A stretch of 64,000 nucleotides of DNA from an uncultured Bryobacteraceae bacterium (GCA_937924525.1 CALDSU010000005.1:310001-374000), one strand, 5' to 3'. Numbered from the stretch's first letter, positions 37,803 to 46,756 are shown. Notes: a model not told the origin generated them from the letters alone. Made by a program: numbers and translations.

Positions 37803-39528
37803 CCTGATGCTCCGAAGGCGCGGCCGGCAGGCGCACCGTAAACTCGGCGCCCCGGCCCGGCTCACTTACCACCGTAATGGTACCGCTGTGCGCCTCCACG
37901 ATGCTCTTCACCAGGGTCAGGCCGAGACCGGTGCCATGGACTTGGTCTTGCAGCGCCCGGCGGCCCCGATAGAACGGATCAAAGATGTTTTGTCGTTCGT
38001 CGTCGGGAATGCCCGGCCCGCGGTCGGCGACCCGCAACTCCACCCACAGCCGCCCGTTGCTGGCCGCGGACAACGCCGAGACGCCGATCCAGTTGCCGCT
38101 CCCGGCCCCATATTTGATCGCGTTGCTCACCAGGTTCAGCAGGACCTGTTTCAACGCGACCCGGTCTCCGAGGACAGGGGGCAACGCAGGGTCGACGTGG
38201 ACCTCAATCTCGCAATTCGCTCCGCCGAGGATGGCGCGAGCCGCCTCGACCGTTTCGGCGATTACGGGAGCCAGCGCGACGGGTTCGCGTTCCCGGACCA
38301 CCGTGCCGCTCCTGGCGCGCGCAAACTGAAGCACCTGCTCCACCAGGCTGGTCAGCCGCTCGCTCTCCTGCTGAATGAGCGCGCCATAGCGCTCTACGCG
38401 CTCCGGGTTCCCGGCCAGCGGGCCGCGCAGGTTGTACGCGGCGGTGCGGATCACAGTCAGCGGCGTGCGCAGTTCGTGCGAAACGCCAGCCACAAAATCG
38501 ATTTGCAGTTGGGCCAGGCGGTGCGTCTGACGGGTGAACCGCACGAGGGCGCCGGCCGCGGCGACCATCAGCAACAGGATGGCGCCGGTAACGGCCAGGT
38601 TGCGCCGCCGGGCGCGCTCGACCACCGCGTCCAGCGAGCCCTCCCGGTGCTGCACCGCCAAACGCCACCGTCCCCAGCCGCCGCCGGGTGGCCGGCCGCG
38701 ATTTCCGTCCCCGCGGCGCGGGCCCGGGGGCCCGCCCCGCCGCATCAGCCGTTCGAACTCGATGTCAAACAGGTTGACCGCGGCGTCGGGACGGGTCAGG
38801 GCAGGTCCTGACCGGAAGACGACCGAAGGAGGTTGGGCGTTGGTCACTACTTCAAACTCATACTCGGAGGCGCCCTGCGCGCCCAGATGCTGCTCGAGCA
38901 ACTCGGGGAGCAGGGTCTCGCGCACGTACGCCAAGTCGGGTTCGATCAGCAGCCAGGCGGTTTCCCGCGGGCCGAACGGCGGCATTGCCGGCCGCGCGGG
39001 GGGAGGGGGGAAGCGCGGCAATTCGATCAGGATTCCGTCGTCGCCGCCGCCGGGGCCGCGCGGCCGCCAGATGGGCTGGCCTGCCAGACGGGCCTCGATC
39101 CGGCGCCGGGTAGGCTGCCATTCCGGCGGCCACTCGGCGGCCGCGAACTCCCCGCGTTCCGGATCCAGGATGCGCAGGGCCGGCGCGCCTTTTTCCGGCC
39201 ACGCCACGGCTACCCGCGCGAGCAGACCCGCCTGGCGGCCGGCTTGCTTCCACTGCAAATAGCGGCCAGCGTACTCCTGTTCCAGGCGTTCATCCGGCCC
39301 GGGAGGCGGGACCAGGGCGATGCACACCGCGGTGAGCTCTTCATTGAAAGCGCGGCTGACACGCTCCAGACTGGCTTGCAAGCTGGCCCGCATCCGGTCC
39401 CGCTCGGCGACGCTGACTTCCCCGATCCAACCGTATTGCAGATACCCAAGCAAGGCGCACAGCGCCAGCAACGCGCCCACGGTCACCCAGGACAGCAGAC
39501 CTGCCCGATCCGTCGTCAGCCGCGGCAT
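37777..39528 (-). CDS. Sensor histidine kinase
   Basis: About 583 aa, start at 39528 (MPRLTTDRAG) rather than the longer frame. Topology: membrane span at about 10-32, a large periplasmic sensor region (about 33-325, proline/glycine-rich, e.g. PRFPPPPARPAMPPFG), second span near 328-348 (LAVTGAILLLMVAAAGALV). The HisKA motif has its phosphorylated His in VSHELRTPLT (about 351). The ATPase domain has N (LLNLVSNAIKYG), G1 (VADRGPGIPDD), F (NIFDPFYRG) and G2 (HGTGLGLTLVK) boxes. No HAMP domain is obvious. Pairs with the OmpR-type regulator. The stimulus is unknown. Confidence 0.92.
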   Translation of the reverse strand: MPRLTTDRAGLLSWVTVGALLALCALLGYLQYGWIGEVSVAERDRMRASLQASLERVSRAFNEELTAVCIALVPPPGPDERLEQEYAGRYLQWKQAGRQAGLLARVAVAWPEKGAPALRILDPERGEFAAAEWPPEWQPTRRRIEARLAGQPIWRPRGPGGGDDGILIELPRFPPPPARPAMPPFGPRETAWLLIEPDLAYVRETLLPELLEQHLGAQGASEYEFEVVTNAQPPSVVFRSGPALTRPDAAVNLFDIEFERLMRRGGPPGPRRGDGNRGRPPGGGWGRWRLAVQHREGSLDAVVERARRRNLAVTGAILLLMVAAAGALVRFTRQTHRLAQLQIDFVAGVSHELRTPLTVIRTAAYNLRGPLAGNPERVERYGALIQQESERLTSLVEQVLQFARARSGTVVREREPVALAPVIAETVEAARAILGGANCEIEVHVDPALPPVLGDRVALKQVLLNLVSNAIKYGAGSGNWIGVSALSAASNGRLWVELRVADRGPGIPDDERQNIFDPFYRGRRALQDQVHGTGLGLTLVKSIVEAHSGTITVVSEPGRGAEFTVRLPAAPSEHQDEFAHSAG

Positions 39529-39633
39529 GCTCGATATCCCTTTTACCTTACGCCCGGGGCGGGAGCGCCGCAGGGTCCCCGATCGTACAGACTGCGTCAA
39601 GAACGTAAAGCCCGCGGCGGGCGGGCCGCTGAC

Positions 39634-40494
39634 TCAATACAGGGGCTTGGTTTTAGGGTCCAACCCGCTCTTGCCCAGCGACTGGAGAAGCGGGCGGCTG
39701 CCGCCGTTCATCAGCGACAGATCCGACGGGCCCTGGAAAAACAGAAAGCCTTCCTTGCGGTACTGCGCGATCAACTCCGGCGTGCCGGCGGGACGGCCAA
39801 CGGGGACGCCGTGGCGGCGGCCGGCCTCGACCACCTTGCGGATGGCCGCCTGCACCTCGGACGGATCCTGCCGGCCCCGATGTCCGAGCGAGAACGACAG
39901 GTCGTTGGTGCCGATGAACAGCACGTCGATCCCGGGGACGGCGGCGATCTCGTCGATGCGCTCGACCGCCCGGGCCTCCTCGACGATGACGATCACCATC
40001 GCGTTGCGGTCGGCGAAGTCGGCATAACCCTCCGGCGCGGGCCAGCGGAACATCGCCAACCCCGGTCCCGCGCCTCTTCGTCCCACCGGCGGGTACTTGC
40101 AGGCGGCCACCGCCTGCCGCGCGAGCTCCGGCGTGCTGGTGAAGGGGAAGATCACACCCAGCGCCCCGGCATCCAGCGCCCGCTTGGCCGTCCACCGTTC
40201 GTTCACCGGCACGCGGATAAAGGGCATCGCCTTGAGCCCACGCGTCGCCAGGATCATGTTCCGCGCCGTCTCCAGCGTGATGGGGCTGTGCTCCATCTCG
40301 ATCCAGAGAAAATCGTAGCCATGGTTGGCCAGCTGAGCCGCCACCTCCGCGCTCGGGACCGTCACCGTGGCGCCGATCACCGGCTGGCCCTGCCGCAGCA
40401 GGACTTTCACAGGGTTCTCCCAGGTCCCGGCGGTCTGCGCCAGCAGTCCGCCGCCCGCCAACCCCGCCGCTACCAACATCCAGGCTTTCACCAT
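39634..40494 (-). CDS. HpcH/HpaI-family aldolase with signal peptide
   Basis: A 286-aa class II pyruvate aldolase-like TIM barrel. Family landmarks are FLWIEMEHSP (the acid), FIRVPVNERW (substrate Arg), GVIFPFTSTPE, VIVIVEEARAVERIDEIAAVPGIDVLFIGTNDLSFSLG (metal-binding Glu and Asp). The start at 40494 is fixed by a perfect GGAGGG seven bases upstream, and it begins with a signal peptide (MVKAWMLVAAGLAGGGLLAQ). Such aldolases are normally cytoplasmic, so export is unusual. Natural substrate unknown (2-keto-3-deoxy acids in characterised relatives). Divergent from the tRNA gene. Confidence 0.85.
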   Translation of the reverse strand: MVKAWMLVAAGLAGGGLLAQTAGTWENPVKVLLRQGQPVIGATVTVPSAEVAAQLANHGYDFLWIEMEHSPITLETARNMILATRGLKAMPFIRVPVNERWTAKRALDAGALGVIFPFTSTPELARQAVAACKYPPVGRRGAGPGLAMFRWPAPEGYADFADRNAMVIVIVEEARAVERIDEIAAVPGIDVLFIGTNDLSFSLGHRGRQDPSEVQAAIRKVVEAGRRHGVPVGRPAGTPELIAQYRKEGFLFFQGPSDLSLMNGGSRPLLQSLGKSGLDPKTKPLY

Positions 40495-40533
40495 CCGGTT
40501 TCCCTCCTTCACGGGAACCGGAACTGTATCACA

Positions 40534-40563
40534 TTGGCAGGGCCAATGTTCCTCTGCTAGAAT
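40534..40563 (+). promoter_or_regulatory. Promoter of the tRNA-Phe gene
   Basis: TTGGCA (40534-40539) and TAGAAT (40558-40563) are separated by 18 bp. The -10 box ends 10 bases before the mature tRNA 5' end, so transcription would start at or just before the tRNA. The good match to sigma-70 consensus and the tight spacing to a stable-RNA gene make this one of the better promoter calls in the window. Confidence 0.6.
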
Positions 40564-40573
40564 CAGGAAAACC

Positions 40574-40649
40574 GGCCAGGTAGCTCAGTTGGTAGAGCGC
40601 AGCCCTGAAAAGGCTGGCGTCGGCGGTTCGATTCCGTCCCTGGCCACCA
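40574..40649 (+). tRNA. tRNA-Phe (GAA)
   Basis: A 76-nt cloverleaf with genome-encoded CCA. Acceptor stem GGCCAGG pairs with CCTGGCC, discriminator A73, then CCA at 40647-40649. The D arm is GCTCAGTTGGTAGAGC. Anticodon stem CAGCC/GGCTG encloses the loop CTGAAAA, giving anticodon GAA (Phe). T arm GGCGG-TTCGATT-CCGTC. All stems fold with at most a G-T pair. It is a single tRNA gene with its own promoter. Confidence 0.97.
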
Positions 40650-41037
40650 GGCTTTCCCGCAGGCTTCCTCCGCGGGCGTTCCGCGCGTTGACGCTCCGCG
40701 GGCCGGAATGATAAATTCGAAAGTGAACCTACCGCCTTCCTCGGTCGAACGGAAAAGCTGCGGGCAGCTTGCTCGGTTTGAGAAAGGGATGGCGCTCACC
40801 TGGTTCCAACGGTGAGCCGCGGGCGGCAGTTTCCCTCACTCTCTTCTCGCAGTCCCGTTCGGCGGATTTGGCGGAGCGGATGTGTCCGCGACGGCGCGCC
40901 CGTCCTGGTTACGGTGGGGCGCGGGCGGCCCGCAGGCGGTTCGCTGTGTCTTCAGTCCCCGCGGCGACGGGAACGCTCACGCCGTCGAACAAAGCGCAAG
41001 GTACGCTGCACGCATTTACGCTGGGAGGATTCATGGC
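40650..41037. other. Intergenic region between tRNA-Phe and the GT4 gene
   Basis: No supportable coding sequence. A candidate promoter is TTGACG (40688-40693) with GATAAA (40710-40715), 16-bp spacer, which would give the glycosyltransferase operon a leader of roughly 320 bases. The GC-rich repeat CTCCGCGGGC occurs on both sides of the -35 box (about 40668 and 40694) and could form a weak hairpin after the tRNA. The ribosome-binding site GGGAGGA at 41023-41029 sets the downstream start. Confidence 0.35.
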
Positions 41038-43335
41038 ATGATCGAGTTGTCTGAGGCCGCCGGCGTCCGGCCGGAAGCGTCGCGCGGCAAACGCGTCTCG
41101 CTCCGGCGGGTGGCGGTCATAGGCAATTACGCTCCCCGGCGCTGCGGCATCGCCACGTTCACCACCGATCTGTGCGAATCGCTGGCGCGACAGTTTCCCG
41201 AGACCACCTGTCTGGCGCTGCCGGTCAACGACACGGCGGACGGCTACGCCTATCCTCCGCGGGTCCGCTTCGAACTAAGCCAAAACGACCTCGGCTCCTA
41301 CACCACGGCGGCGGATTTCCTGAACGTCAACAATATCGACCTGGTGTGCGTGCAGCACGAGTACGGAATTTACGGCGGACCGGCGGGCAGTCATCTGCTG
41401 GCGCTCCTGCGCGAGTTGCGCATGCCCGTGGTGACCACCCTGCACACGGTGCTGGATGCCCCGGACGCCAACCAGCGCCGGGTGCTGGAGGAATTGGGCC
41501 AGCTTTCCGACCGGCTGGTCGTCATGAGCGGGCGGGGCGTGCGGTTCCTTGAGGAAATTCACGGAATCCCCCGCGACAAGGTGGATCTGATTCCGCACGG
41601 CATCCCGGACGTTCCTTTCGTCGATCCGAACTTCCACAAGGACCAGTTCGGTTTGGAAGGGAAGATCGTCATTCTGACGTTCGGCCTGCTCTCTCCGAAC
41701 AAAGGCATTGAATATGTGGTGCGGGCATTGCCGCCGGTGTTGCGCCGCTTCCCGAATGTCGTCTACGCGGTGGTCGGCGCCACGCACCCGCACATCCAGC
41801 GCCGCGAGGGGGAAACGTATCGCCTCTCGCTGGAACGGCTGGCGCGCAGCCTGGGCATCGACCGCCATGTGATCTTTTACAACCGGTTTGTCAGCCTGGA
41901 GGAACTCCTCAAGTTTATCGGGGCGGCGGACCTGTACATCACCCCGTACTTGAACCGCGCCCAGATTGTCTCCGGCACGCTGGCCTACACCGTGGGCGCG
42001 GGAAAAGCCGTGATCTCCACACCCTACTGGTACGCGGAAGAACTGCTGGCGGAGGACCGGGGAGTGCTGGCGCCGTTTGCGGATGCCGAGGCGATGGCCG
42101 CGCAAATTCTCCGCCTGCTCGAAAACGACGCGGAACGACACGCCATGCGCAAGCGAGCCTATCTGCTGGGACGCCAGATGATTTGGCCGAACGTCGCCCG
42201 CCTCTACATGGCGAGCTTCGAGCGGGCCTGTGAGGAACGCGCCCGCCATCCCCGGCGCGCGTTCCAGGCCAGCACGCTCCAGGACCGCGCCGCCGACTTG
42301 CCCCTGCTCCAACTTCGTCACCTGGGCAATCTCACCGACGGAACCGGCGTCGTGCAGCACGCCATTTTCACCGATCCCCATTACGCCGAGGGCTACACGA
42401 CCGACGACAACGCGCGAGCGCTGGCGCTGGCGGCGCTGCTCGAGGCCGGCGAGGAAGAGGCGCCGCTGCCCAGCCATCGCTATCAGGCTTTCCTCTGGTA
42501 TGCCTTCGACCCCGCAAAAGGCCGTTTTCGCAATTTCCTGGCGTATGACCGGCGCTGGCTCGAGGAGACCGGATCGGAAGATTGCCAGGGCCGGGCATTG
42601 TGGGCTCTGGGTTTGGTGCTGGGGCGCTCGCGGGATGCCGGGCTGCGCGGCTCTGCCGGCCGCCTGTTCGATCTGGCGCTGCCGGCGGCGGAGCGCTTCA
42701 CCAGTCCCCGAGCCTGGGCTTACACCCTGCTGGGCATTCACGAGTACCTCAAGCGCTTTCCGGGCGACCGCGCGGCGCAGACCCTGCGCGAGGCCTTGGT
42801 CCAGAAACTGCTCGATTTGTACCGGCACGCGCACGACGCCGACTGGCTGTGGTTTGAGGACATCCTGAGCTACGATAACGCGCGATTGCCCCATGCGTTG
42901 TTGGTTTCCGGGCGCGACCTGGCGCGGCAGGACGTCGAGGAAACAGGCCTGGCGACGCTCCGGTGGCTGTCCGGAATCCAACGGTGCGGCGAGAACCACT
43001 TTGTGCCGATTGGCAGCAACGGGTTTTTCCGCCGTGGCCAGCAGCGGGCGCGATTCGACCAGCAGCCGATCGAGGCGCAGGCTACGGTTTCGGCTTGCCT
43101 GGAGGCGTGGCGGGTCACCGGCGATGCGCATTGGCGTCAGGAAGCTCAATGCGCTTTCGAGTGGTTCCTCGGGCGTAACGATCTGGGCTTGCCGCTGTAC
43201 GATTCGGCCACGGGCGGATGCCGCGACGGGCTGCACGCCGACCGGGTCAACCAGAACGAGGGCGCCGAGTCCACCCTCAGCTTTCTGCTCGCCCTGGAGG
43301 AAATGCGGCAAGCCAGCCACGTCATCTCGTCCTGA
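41038..43335 (+). CDS. GT4 glycosyltransferase fused to an (alpha/alpha)6-toroid-like domain
   Basis: About 765 aa; the start at 41038 is fixed by GGGAGGA eight bases upstream. The N-terminal part (about 20-390) is a GT-B fold glycosyltransferase of family 4: VAVIGNYAPRRCGIATFTTDL, FGLLSPNKGIEYVVRALP, and the donor-binding end ...YTVGAGKAVISTPYWYAEELL. The C-terminal part (about 410-765) is helical with Trp/Asp-rich motifs (EGYTTDDNARAL, WLWFEDILSYDNARLPHALL, DGLHADRVNQNEGAEST), like a glycosidase toroid. No signal peptide: cytoplasmic. Ten bases later comes a GH130 phosphorylase, suggesting paired synthesis and recycling of a mannose-type glycoside; this is inference. Confidence 0.87.
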   Translation: MIELSEAAGVRPEASRGKRVSLRRVAVIGNYAPRRCGIATFTTDLCESLARQFPETTCLALPVNDTADGYAYPPRVRFELSQNDLGSYTTAADFLNVNNIDLVCVQHEYGIYGGPAGSHLLALLRELRMPVVTTLHTVLDAPDANQRRVLEELGQLSDRLVVMSGRGVRFLEEIHGIPRDKVDLIPHGIPDVPFVDPNFHKDQFGLEGKIVILTFGLLSPNKGIEYVVRALPPVLRRFPNVVYAVVGATHPHIQRREGETYRLSLERLARSLGIDRHVIFYNRFVSLEELLKFIGAADLYITPYLNRAQIVSGTLAYTVGAGKAVISTPYWYAEELLAEDRGVLAPFADAEAMAAQILRLLENDAERHAMRKRAYLLGRQMIWPNVARLYMASFERACEERARHPRRAFQASTLQDRAADLPLLQLRHLGNLTDGTGVVQHAIFTDPHYAEGYTTDDNARALALAALLEAGEEEAPLPSHRYQAFLWYAFDPAKGRFRNFLAYDRRWLEETGSEDCQGRALWALGLVLGRSRDAGLRGSAGRLFDLALPAAERFTSPRAWAYTLLGIHEYLKRFPGDRAAQTLREALVQKLLDLYRHAHDADWLWFEDILSYDNARLPHALLVSGRDLARQDVEETGLATLRWLSGIQRCGENHFVPIGSNGFFRRGQQRARFDQQPIEAQATVSACLEAWRVTGDAHWRQEAQCAFEWFLGRNDLGLPLYDSATGGCRDGLHADRVNQNEGAESTLSFLLALEEMRQASHVISS

Positions 43336-43345
43336 GGAACTGTCT

Positions 43346-44317
43346 GTGCCTGGAAATCAGCATGAAGAACTGATCGTTCGCCACGGGGGCAACCCCATCC
43401 TGACCGCGGCGCAGTGGCCCTATCCGGTGAACACCGTGTTCAACGCCGGGGCGACCCGGTTGCCGGACGGCACGACGCTGCTGCTGTGCCGGGTCGAGGA
43501 GCGAAGCGGGATTTCGCACCTGTGCGCGGCGCGTTCGGCGGACGGCGTCTCCGGATGGGTGATCGACCCGCAGCCGACCCTGGCTCCGGATCCGGAGCGG
43601 TATCCGGAAGAACTGTGGGGCATCGAGGACCCCCGCATCACCTGGGCGCCCGAACTGAACCATTACGTGGTCGCCTATACCTCGTATTCGCGCGGCGGGC
43701 CGGGCGTCTCGCTGGCCCTGACCCAGGACTTCCGCACCTTTGAGCGATATGGCGTCGTGATGCCGCCAGAGGACAAGGACGCCGCGCTGCTTCCGCGGCG
43801 CATTGGCGGGCACTGGGCGTTGGTCCACCGTCCGGTCACGACCTGGCGGGGCGCCCATATCTGGATTTCCTATTCCCCGGACCTGCGGCATTGGGGCAGC
43901 CATCATCTTATCCTGGCCGCGCGGGAAGGCGCCTGGTGGGACGCCAACAAGATTGGCCTCTCGCCGCCGCCCATCGAGACGCCGGAGGGATGGCTGCTCC
44001 TCTATCACGGCGTGCGCCAGACCGCGGCGGGGTGCCTGTACCGGCTGGGTCTGGCCCTGTTTGACCTCGAAGTTCCGGAACGCTGTCTGCTGCGCGGGGA
44101 CGGCTGGATCTTTGCGCCCGAGGAATCTTACGAACGCCACGGCGATGTCGCGAATGTGGTGTTCCCGTGCGGGTACACCGTGGGACCGGACGGCGACCGG
44201 CTTCACTTGTATTACGGCTGCGCGGACACTTGCATCGGACTGGCTACCGCCAGTATTGGCCACTTGCTCGACTGGCTGCGCCGGAACGGCAAGCCGGATT
44301 GCGCCAGCCGGAGATAG
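43346..44317 (+). CDS. GH130-family beta-1,4-mannoside phosphorylase-like protein
   Basis: About 323 aa from a GTG start at 43346, with GAGGA seven bases upstream. It is a five-bladed propeller of glycoside hydrolase family 130. The catalytic acid is expected to be the Asp in GIEDPRITW. Phosphate- and sugar-binding positions are in VFNAGATRLPDG, RHPVTT-like VHRPVTTWRG, WWDANKIGLSPPPI and LYHGVR. Members phosphorolyse beta-1,4- or 1,2-mannosides to mannose-1-phosphate, conserving energy; some are hydrolases. It follows the GT4-toroid gene by 10 bases and very likely shares its transcript and pathway. Confidence 0.88.
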   Translation: MPGNQHEELIVRHGGNPILTAAQWPYPVNTVFNAGATRLPDGTTLLLCRVEERSGISHLCAARSADGVSGWVIDPQPTLAPDPERYPEELWGIEDPRITWAPELNHYVVAYTSYSRGGPGVSLALTQDFRTFERYGVVMPPEDKDAALLPRRIGGHWALVHRPVTTWRGAHIWISYSPDLRHWGSHHLILAAREGAWWDANKIGLSPPPIETPEGWLLLYHGVRQTAAGCLYRLGLALFDLEVPERCLLRGDGWIFAPEESYERHGDVANVVFPCGYTVGPDGDRLHLYYGCADTCIGLATASIGHLLDWLRRNGKPDCASRR

Positions 44318-44390
44318 AACGGGAGGACGATGGCCGGCGGCTCGCGCCGGAAGGGAGTTATGTTAGCATTGCCAGGGAATAGGTAGAGCG

Positions 44391-45875
44391 ATGCGAATCT
44401 CGGCTGCCGGAACGTCCTTAGGGGCGTCGGGCCGGCGGGCAGGCGCGTTGCTGGGAGTCGTCTTGCTGGTCGTTCCCACGCACGCCCAGCGCTCCCGCGT
44501 TCCGCTGCCCCCCGAAGTGCGGGCCCCCCTGAAAGAGGCTTTGCAGAAGCCTTACCACGAACTGTTCGAAGAGGCTTCCCGCCTGGAATTCAACGCCGCG
44601 CAGATCGCCGCCATGCGCCGGGTGCTGGAAGAGACCCAGAAGAGCTGCACGGCGCAGTACAAACGCCGCACCGAGGATTTGGAAAAGCAACTCCGCGCGG
44701 AGCAGGCGTCGCTGAAGACCCAAAGCGCGCGCCTGGACGACGCCGAGCGGAAGCAGAAGCATTGCGTCATCCAGAATCTTCGCGCCCTCGGGGCGCAGGC
44801 CCGCGTGCTCGCCGAGCACGCCATTCCGGTGGCGTATGAGAACCGCAAGGCCAAGCTGGAACTCATCGAGAAGTGGCCGGAAGAATGGAGGCGCATCCAG
44901 GCGGAGATCGCGTCCGGCGCCCACCACCAGCGCAAGTGGGGGGACGTGAAGGACATCGGTTTCCGCGACCTGGTTCCCGGGCAGGAGCGGGATATCAAGG
45001 ACGGGCAGGAAGCCGTGCGGCAGATGAAGCTGGCGGGTCTGATGCCCCCGGAGATCGAAAACGAGACCGTAAAGAGCTATGTGACGTCGCTCGCCCAGAA
45101 GGTGGCTCGCCACTCCGATCTTCGGGTGCCGCTGAACGTGACCGTGCTGAATTCCAAAGAGATCAACGCCTTTGCCTTGCCGGGCGGTTTCATTTTCGTG
45201 CAACGCGGCCTGCTGGAGGCGGTGGAGAACGAGTCGCAACTGGCCGGCGTGCTGGCCCACGAACTGGCGCATGTCACCGGACGCCATGGCAACAAGCTCA
45301 TGCGCAAAGCCACGGTCGCTTCCATCATTTATCAGGCGGCCCAGATCGCCGCGGTGATTCTGACCGGCGGCGCCGCGAGCATCGGGATGTATTACGCCTT
45401 GCAGTATGGCTTTTACGGACTGGGTCTGGTGCTCAGTCTCGATATGCTGGGCGTCAGCCGCGAATTCGAGCTGGAGGCCGATCAGTTGGGCGTGCAGTAC
45501 GCCTGGAACGCCGGATTCGATCCGAACGGCTTCATCAAGTTCTTCGACAAGATGGCCACCAAAGAGGGCTATGTCAACGGCCTGAGCTGGTTCCGGACGC
45601 ATCCGCCGTTCTACCAGCGGATGGTGCACAGCAAGCGGGAGATCATGTTTCTGCCGGCCAAGGACGGTTTGGTGGAGAACAGCCCGGAGTTCGCGCGGAT
45701 GAAGGAGGAACTCCAGAAAGTGACCGCGAAAGCCGAGCAGGAGGATAAGGAAAGGCCAAGCCTGCTGGCTCCCGTGCAGGGCTGTCCCGCGCCGGAAAAG
45801 ATCGAATACAAGTCCGGGGACCCGATTGAGACCTTATGTCCCGAGCCAGGAGACGGCAAATCCGCTGGGCGCTGA
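44391..45875 (+). CDS. Secreted M48-family metalloprotease with N-terminal coiled coil
   Basis: A 494-aa zinc metalloprotease. A signal peptide (ending VPTHAQ) is followed by a charged coiled-coil region (about 35-180, with SCTAQYKRRTEDLEKQLRAEQAS). The M48 domain (about 215-420) has the zinc motif HELAH (about 290-294), preceded by INAFALPGGFIFVQRGLL, with the third ligand in REFELEADQLGVQYA. BepA-like members degrade or chaperone outer-membrane proteins, and this one may act in periplasmic quality control. The hydrophobic stretch AAVILTGGAASIGMYYALQYGFYGLG after the active site may associate with membrane. The stop lies 40 bases inside the next gene. Confidence 0.87.
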   Translation: MRISAAGTSLGASGRRAGALLGVVLLVVPTHAQRSRVPLPPEVRAPLKEALQKPYHELFEEASRLEFNAAQIAAMRRVLEETQKSCTAQYKRRTEDLEKQLRAEQASLKTQSARLDDAERKQKHCVIQNLRALGAQARVLAEHAIPVAYENRKAKLELIEKWPEEWRRIQAEIASGAHHQRKWGDVKDIGFRDLVPGQERDIKDGQEAVRQMKLAGLMPPEIENETVKSYVTSLAQKVARHSDLRVPLNVTVLNSKEINAFALPGGFIFVQRGLLEAVENESQLAGVLAHELAHVTGRHGNKLMRKATVASIIYQAAQIAAVILTGGAASIGMYYALQYGFYGLGLVLSLDMLGVSREFELEADQLGVQYAWNAGFDPNGFIKFFDKMATKEGYVNGLSWFRTHPPFYQRMVHSKREIMFLPAKDGLVENSPEFARMKEELQKVTAKAEQEDKERPSLLAPVQGCPAPEKIEYKSGDPIETLCPEPGDGKSAGR

Positions 45876-46756
45876 CGGTCGCGCTGCTGGGCGCTGCTCT
45901 GAGTTGGCCGCAAACGCTGGGCGAGCGCTCCCTCTATTTCACGGTTGAGGAGGGCGACAAGCTGATCGGCGGCCTCGGCGAGCAGAACTTCCGGCTGTAT
46001 GAGGACGGGCTACCGGTTCGTTTTCGGCTGGCGGAACCGGAATCGCCGATCCTGGTGACGCTGCTGGTCGAATACAGCCAGGCTTCCGGACTGTACTTGA
46101 GCGATATGGACGCGGCGCTGCGGCAGTTCATGGAGGCGGCTCCCGAGGGGCACTGGTATTCGCTAGCGACGTTCTCACAAGAATTGCAGATCCATGTCGA
46201 TTTCACCAAACAAAAGGGCGAGATCCTGTCCGCCTACAGCGGGCTGGGCCAGCCGTTCTGGGGCGAGGTGAATACCTACGACGCGGTCTTTGAGGCGTTG
46301 GACAAGCTTGCTCTCCTGCCAGGGAGAAAAGTTCTCGTGTTCATCGGATCGGGGCTGACCACGCTCAGTTCCCGTTCCCTGACCGAGGTGCAGCAGAAAA
46401 TGGAGGCGACGAACGCGACCGTTTTCGTCCTCGGCGCCGGCACGCTGCTGCGCGGCCAGTACGAGCCGTATCTGGGCGCCGCCGCGAGGCTCGATCTGGT
46501 CCAGGCGGAGGCGTTTCTCAACATGTTGGCGAAGAAGAGCGGGGGCCAGGCGTTCTTTCCCCGCTTCCCGGCCGCCTATCGGAATCTCGCGCAGGGAGTG
46601 CTGGCGATGCTCCAGTTGCAGTACCGAATGCTGTACCAGTCCGCCGTCCGTCCGGATCGGAAGTTTCACCGGCTGAGGCTCGAAGCGTTTCAAATCGTCA
46701 ACGATCGCCGGAAGGATTACACGGTGCGGGTCCGGGAGGGATGGCGCTGGTATTGA
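45836..46756 (+). CDS. Secreted VWFA-like protein with altered MIDAS, overlapping the M48 gene
   Basis: A 306-aa protein whose ATG lies 40 bases inside the M48 protease gene, so the two are translationally linked. Signal sequence RWALTVALLGAALSWPQ. The N-terminal beta segment (SLYFTVEEGDKLIGGLGEQNFRLYEDG) and the C-terminus (LQYRMLYQSAVRPDRKFHRLRLE) match the acidobacterial VWFA family. The MIDAS aspartate is replaced: the motif reads VEYSQASG instead of D-x-S-x-S. Metal binding is therefore doubtful. It may act as a substrate adaptor for the protease; this rests on the gene overlap only. Confidence 0.78.
   Translation: MSRARRRQIRWALTVALLGAALSWPQTLGERSLYFTVEEGDKLIGGLGEQNFRLYEDGLPVRFRLAEPESPILVTLLVEYSQASGLYLSDMDAALRQFMEAAPEGHWYSLATFSQELQIHVDFTKQKGEILSAYSGLGQPFWGEVNTYDAVFEALDKLALLPGRKVLVFIGSGLTTLSSRSLTEVQQKMEATNATVFVLGAGTLLRGQYEPYLGAAARLDLVQAEAFLNMLAKKSGGQAFFPRFPAAYRNLAQGVLAMLQLQYRMLYQSAVRPDRKFHRLRLEAFQIVNDRRKDYTVRVREGWRWY

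Noticed and set aside
40563-40799. Minus-strand frame with WWPGTESNRRRQPFQGCALPTELP across the tRNA gene
   Set aside because: This peptide is the reverse translation of a tRNA gene, a well-known mis-annotation; the tRNA explains the sequence.
41275-43320. Minus-strand frame of 681 codons
   Set aside because: Antisense to the GT4-toroid gene; no recognisable motif.
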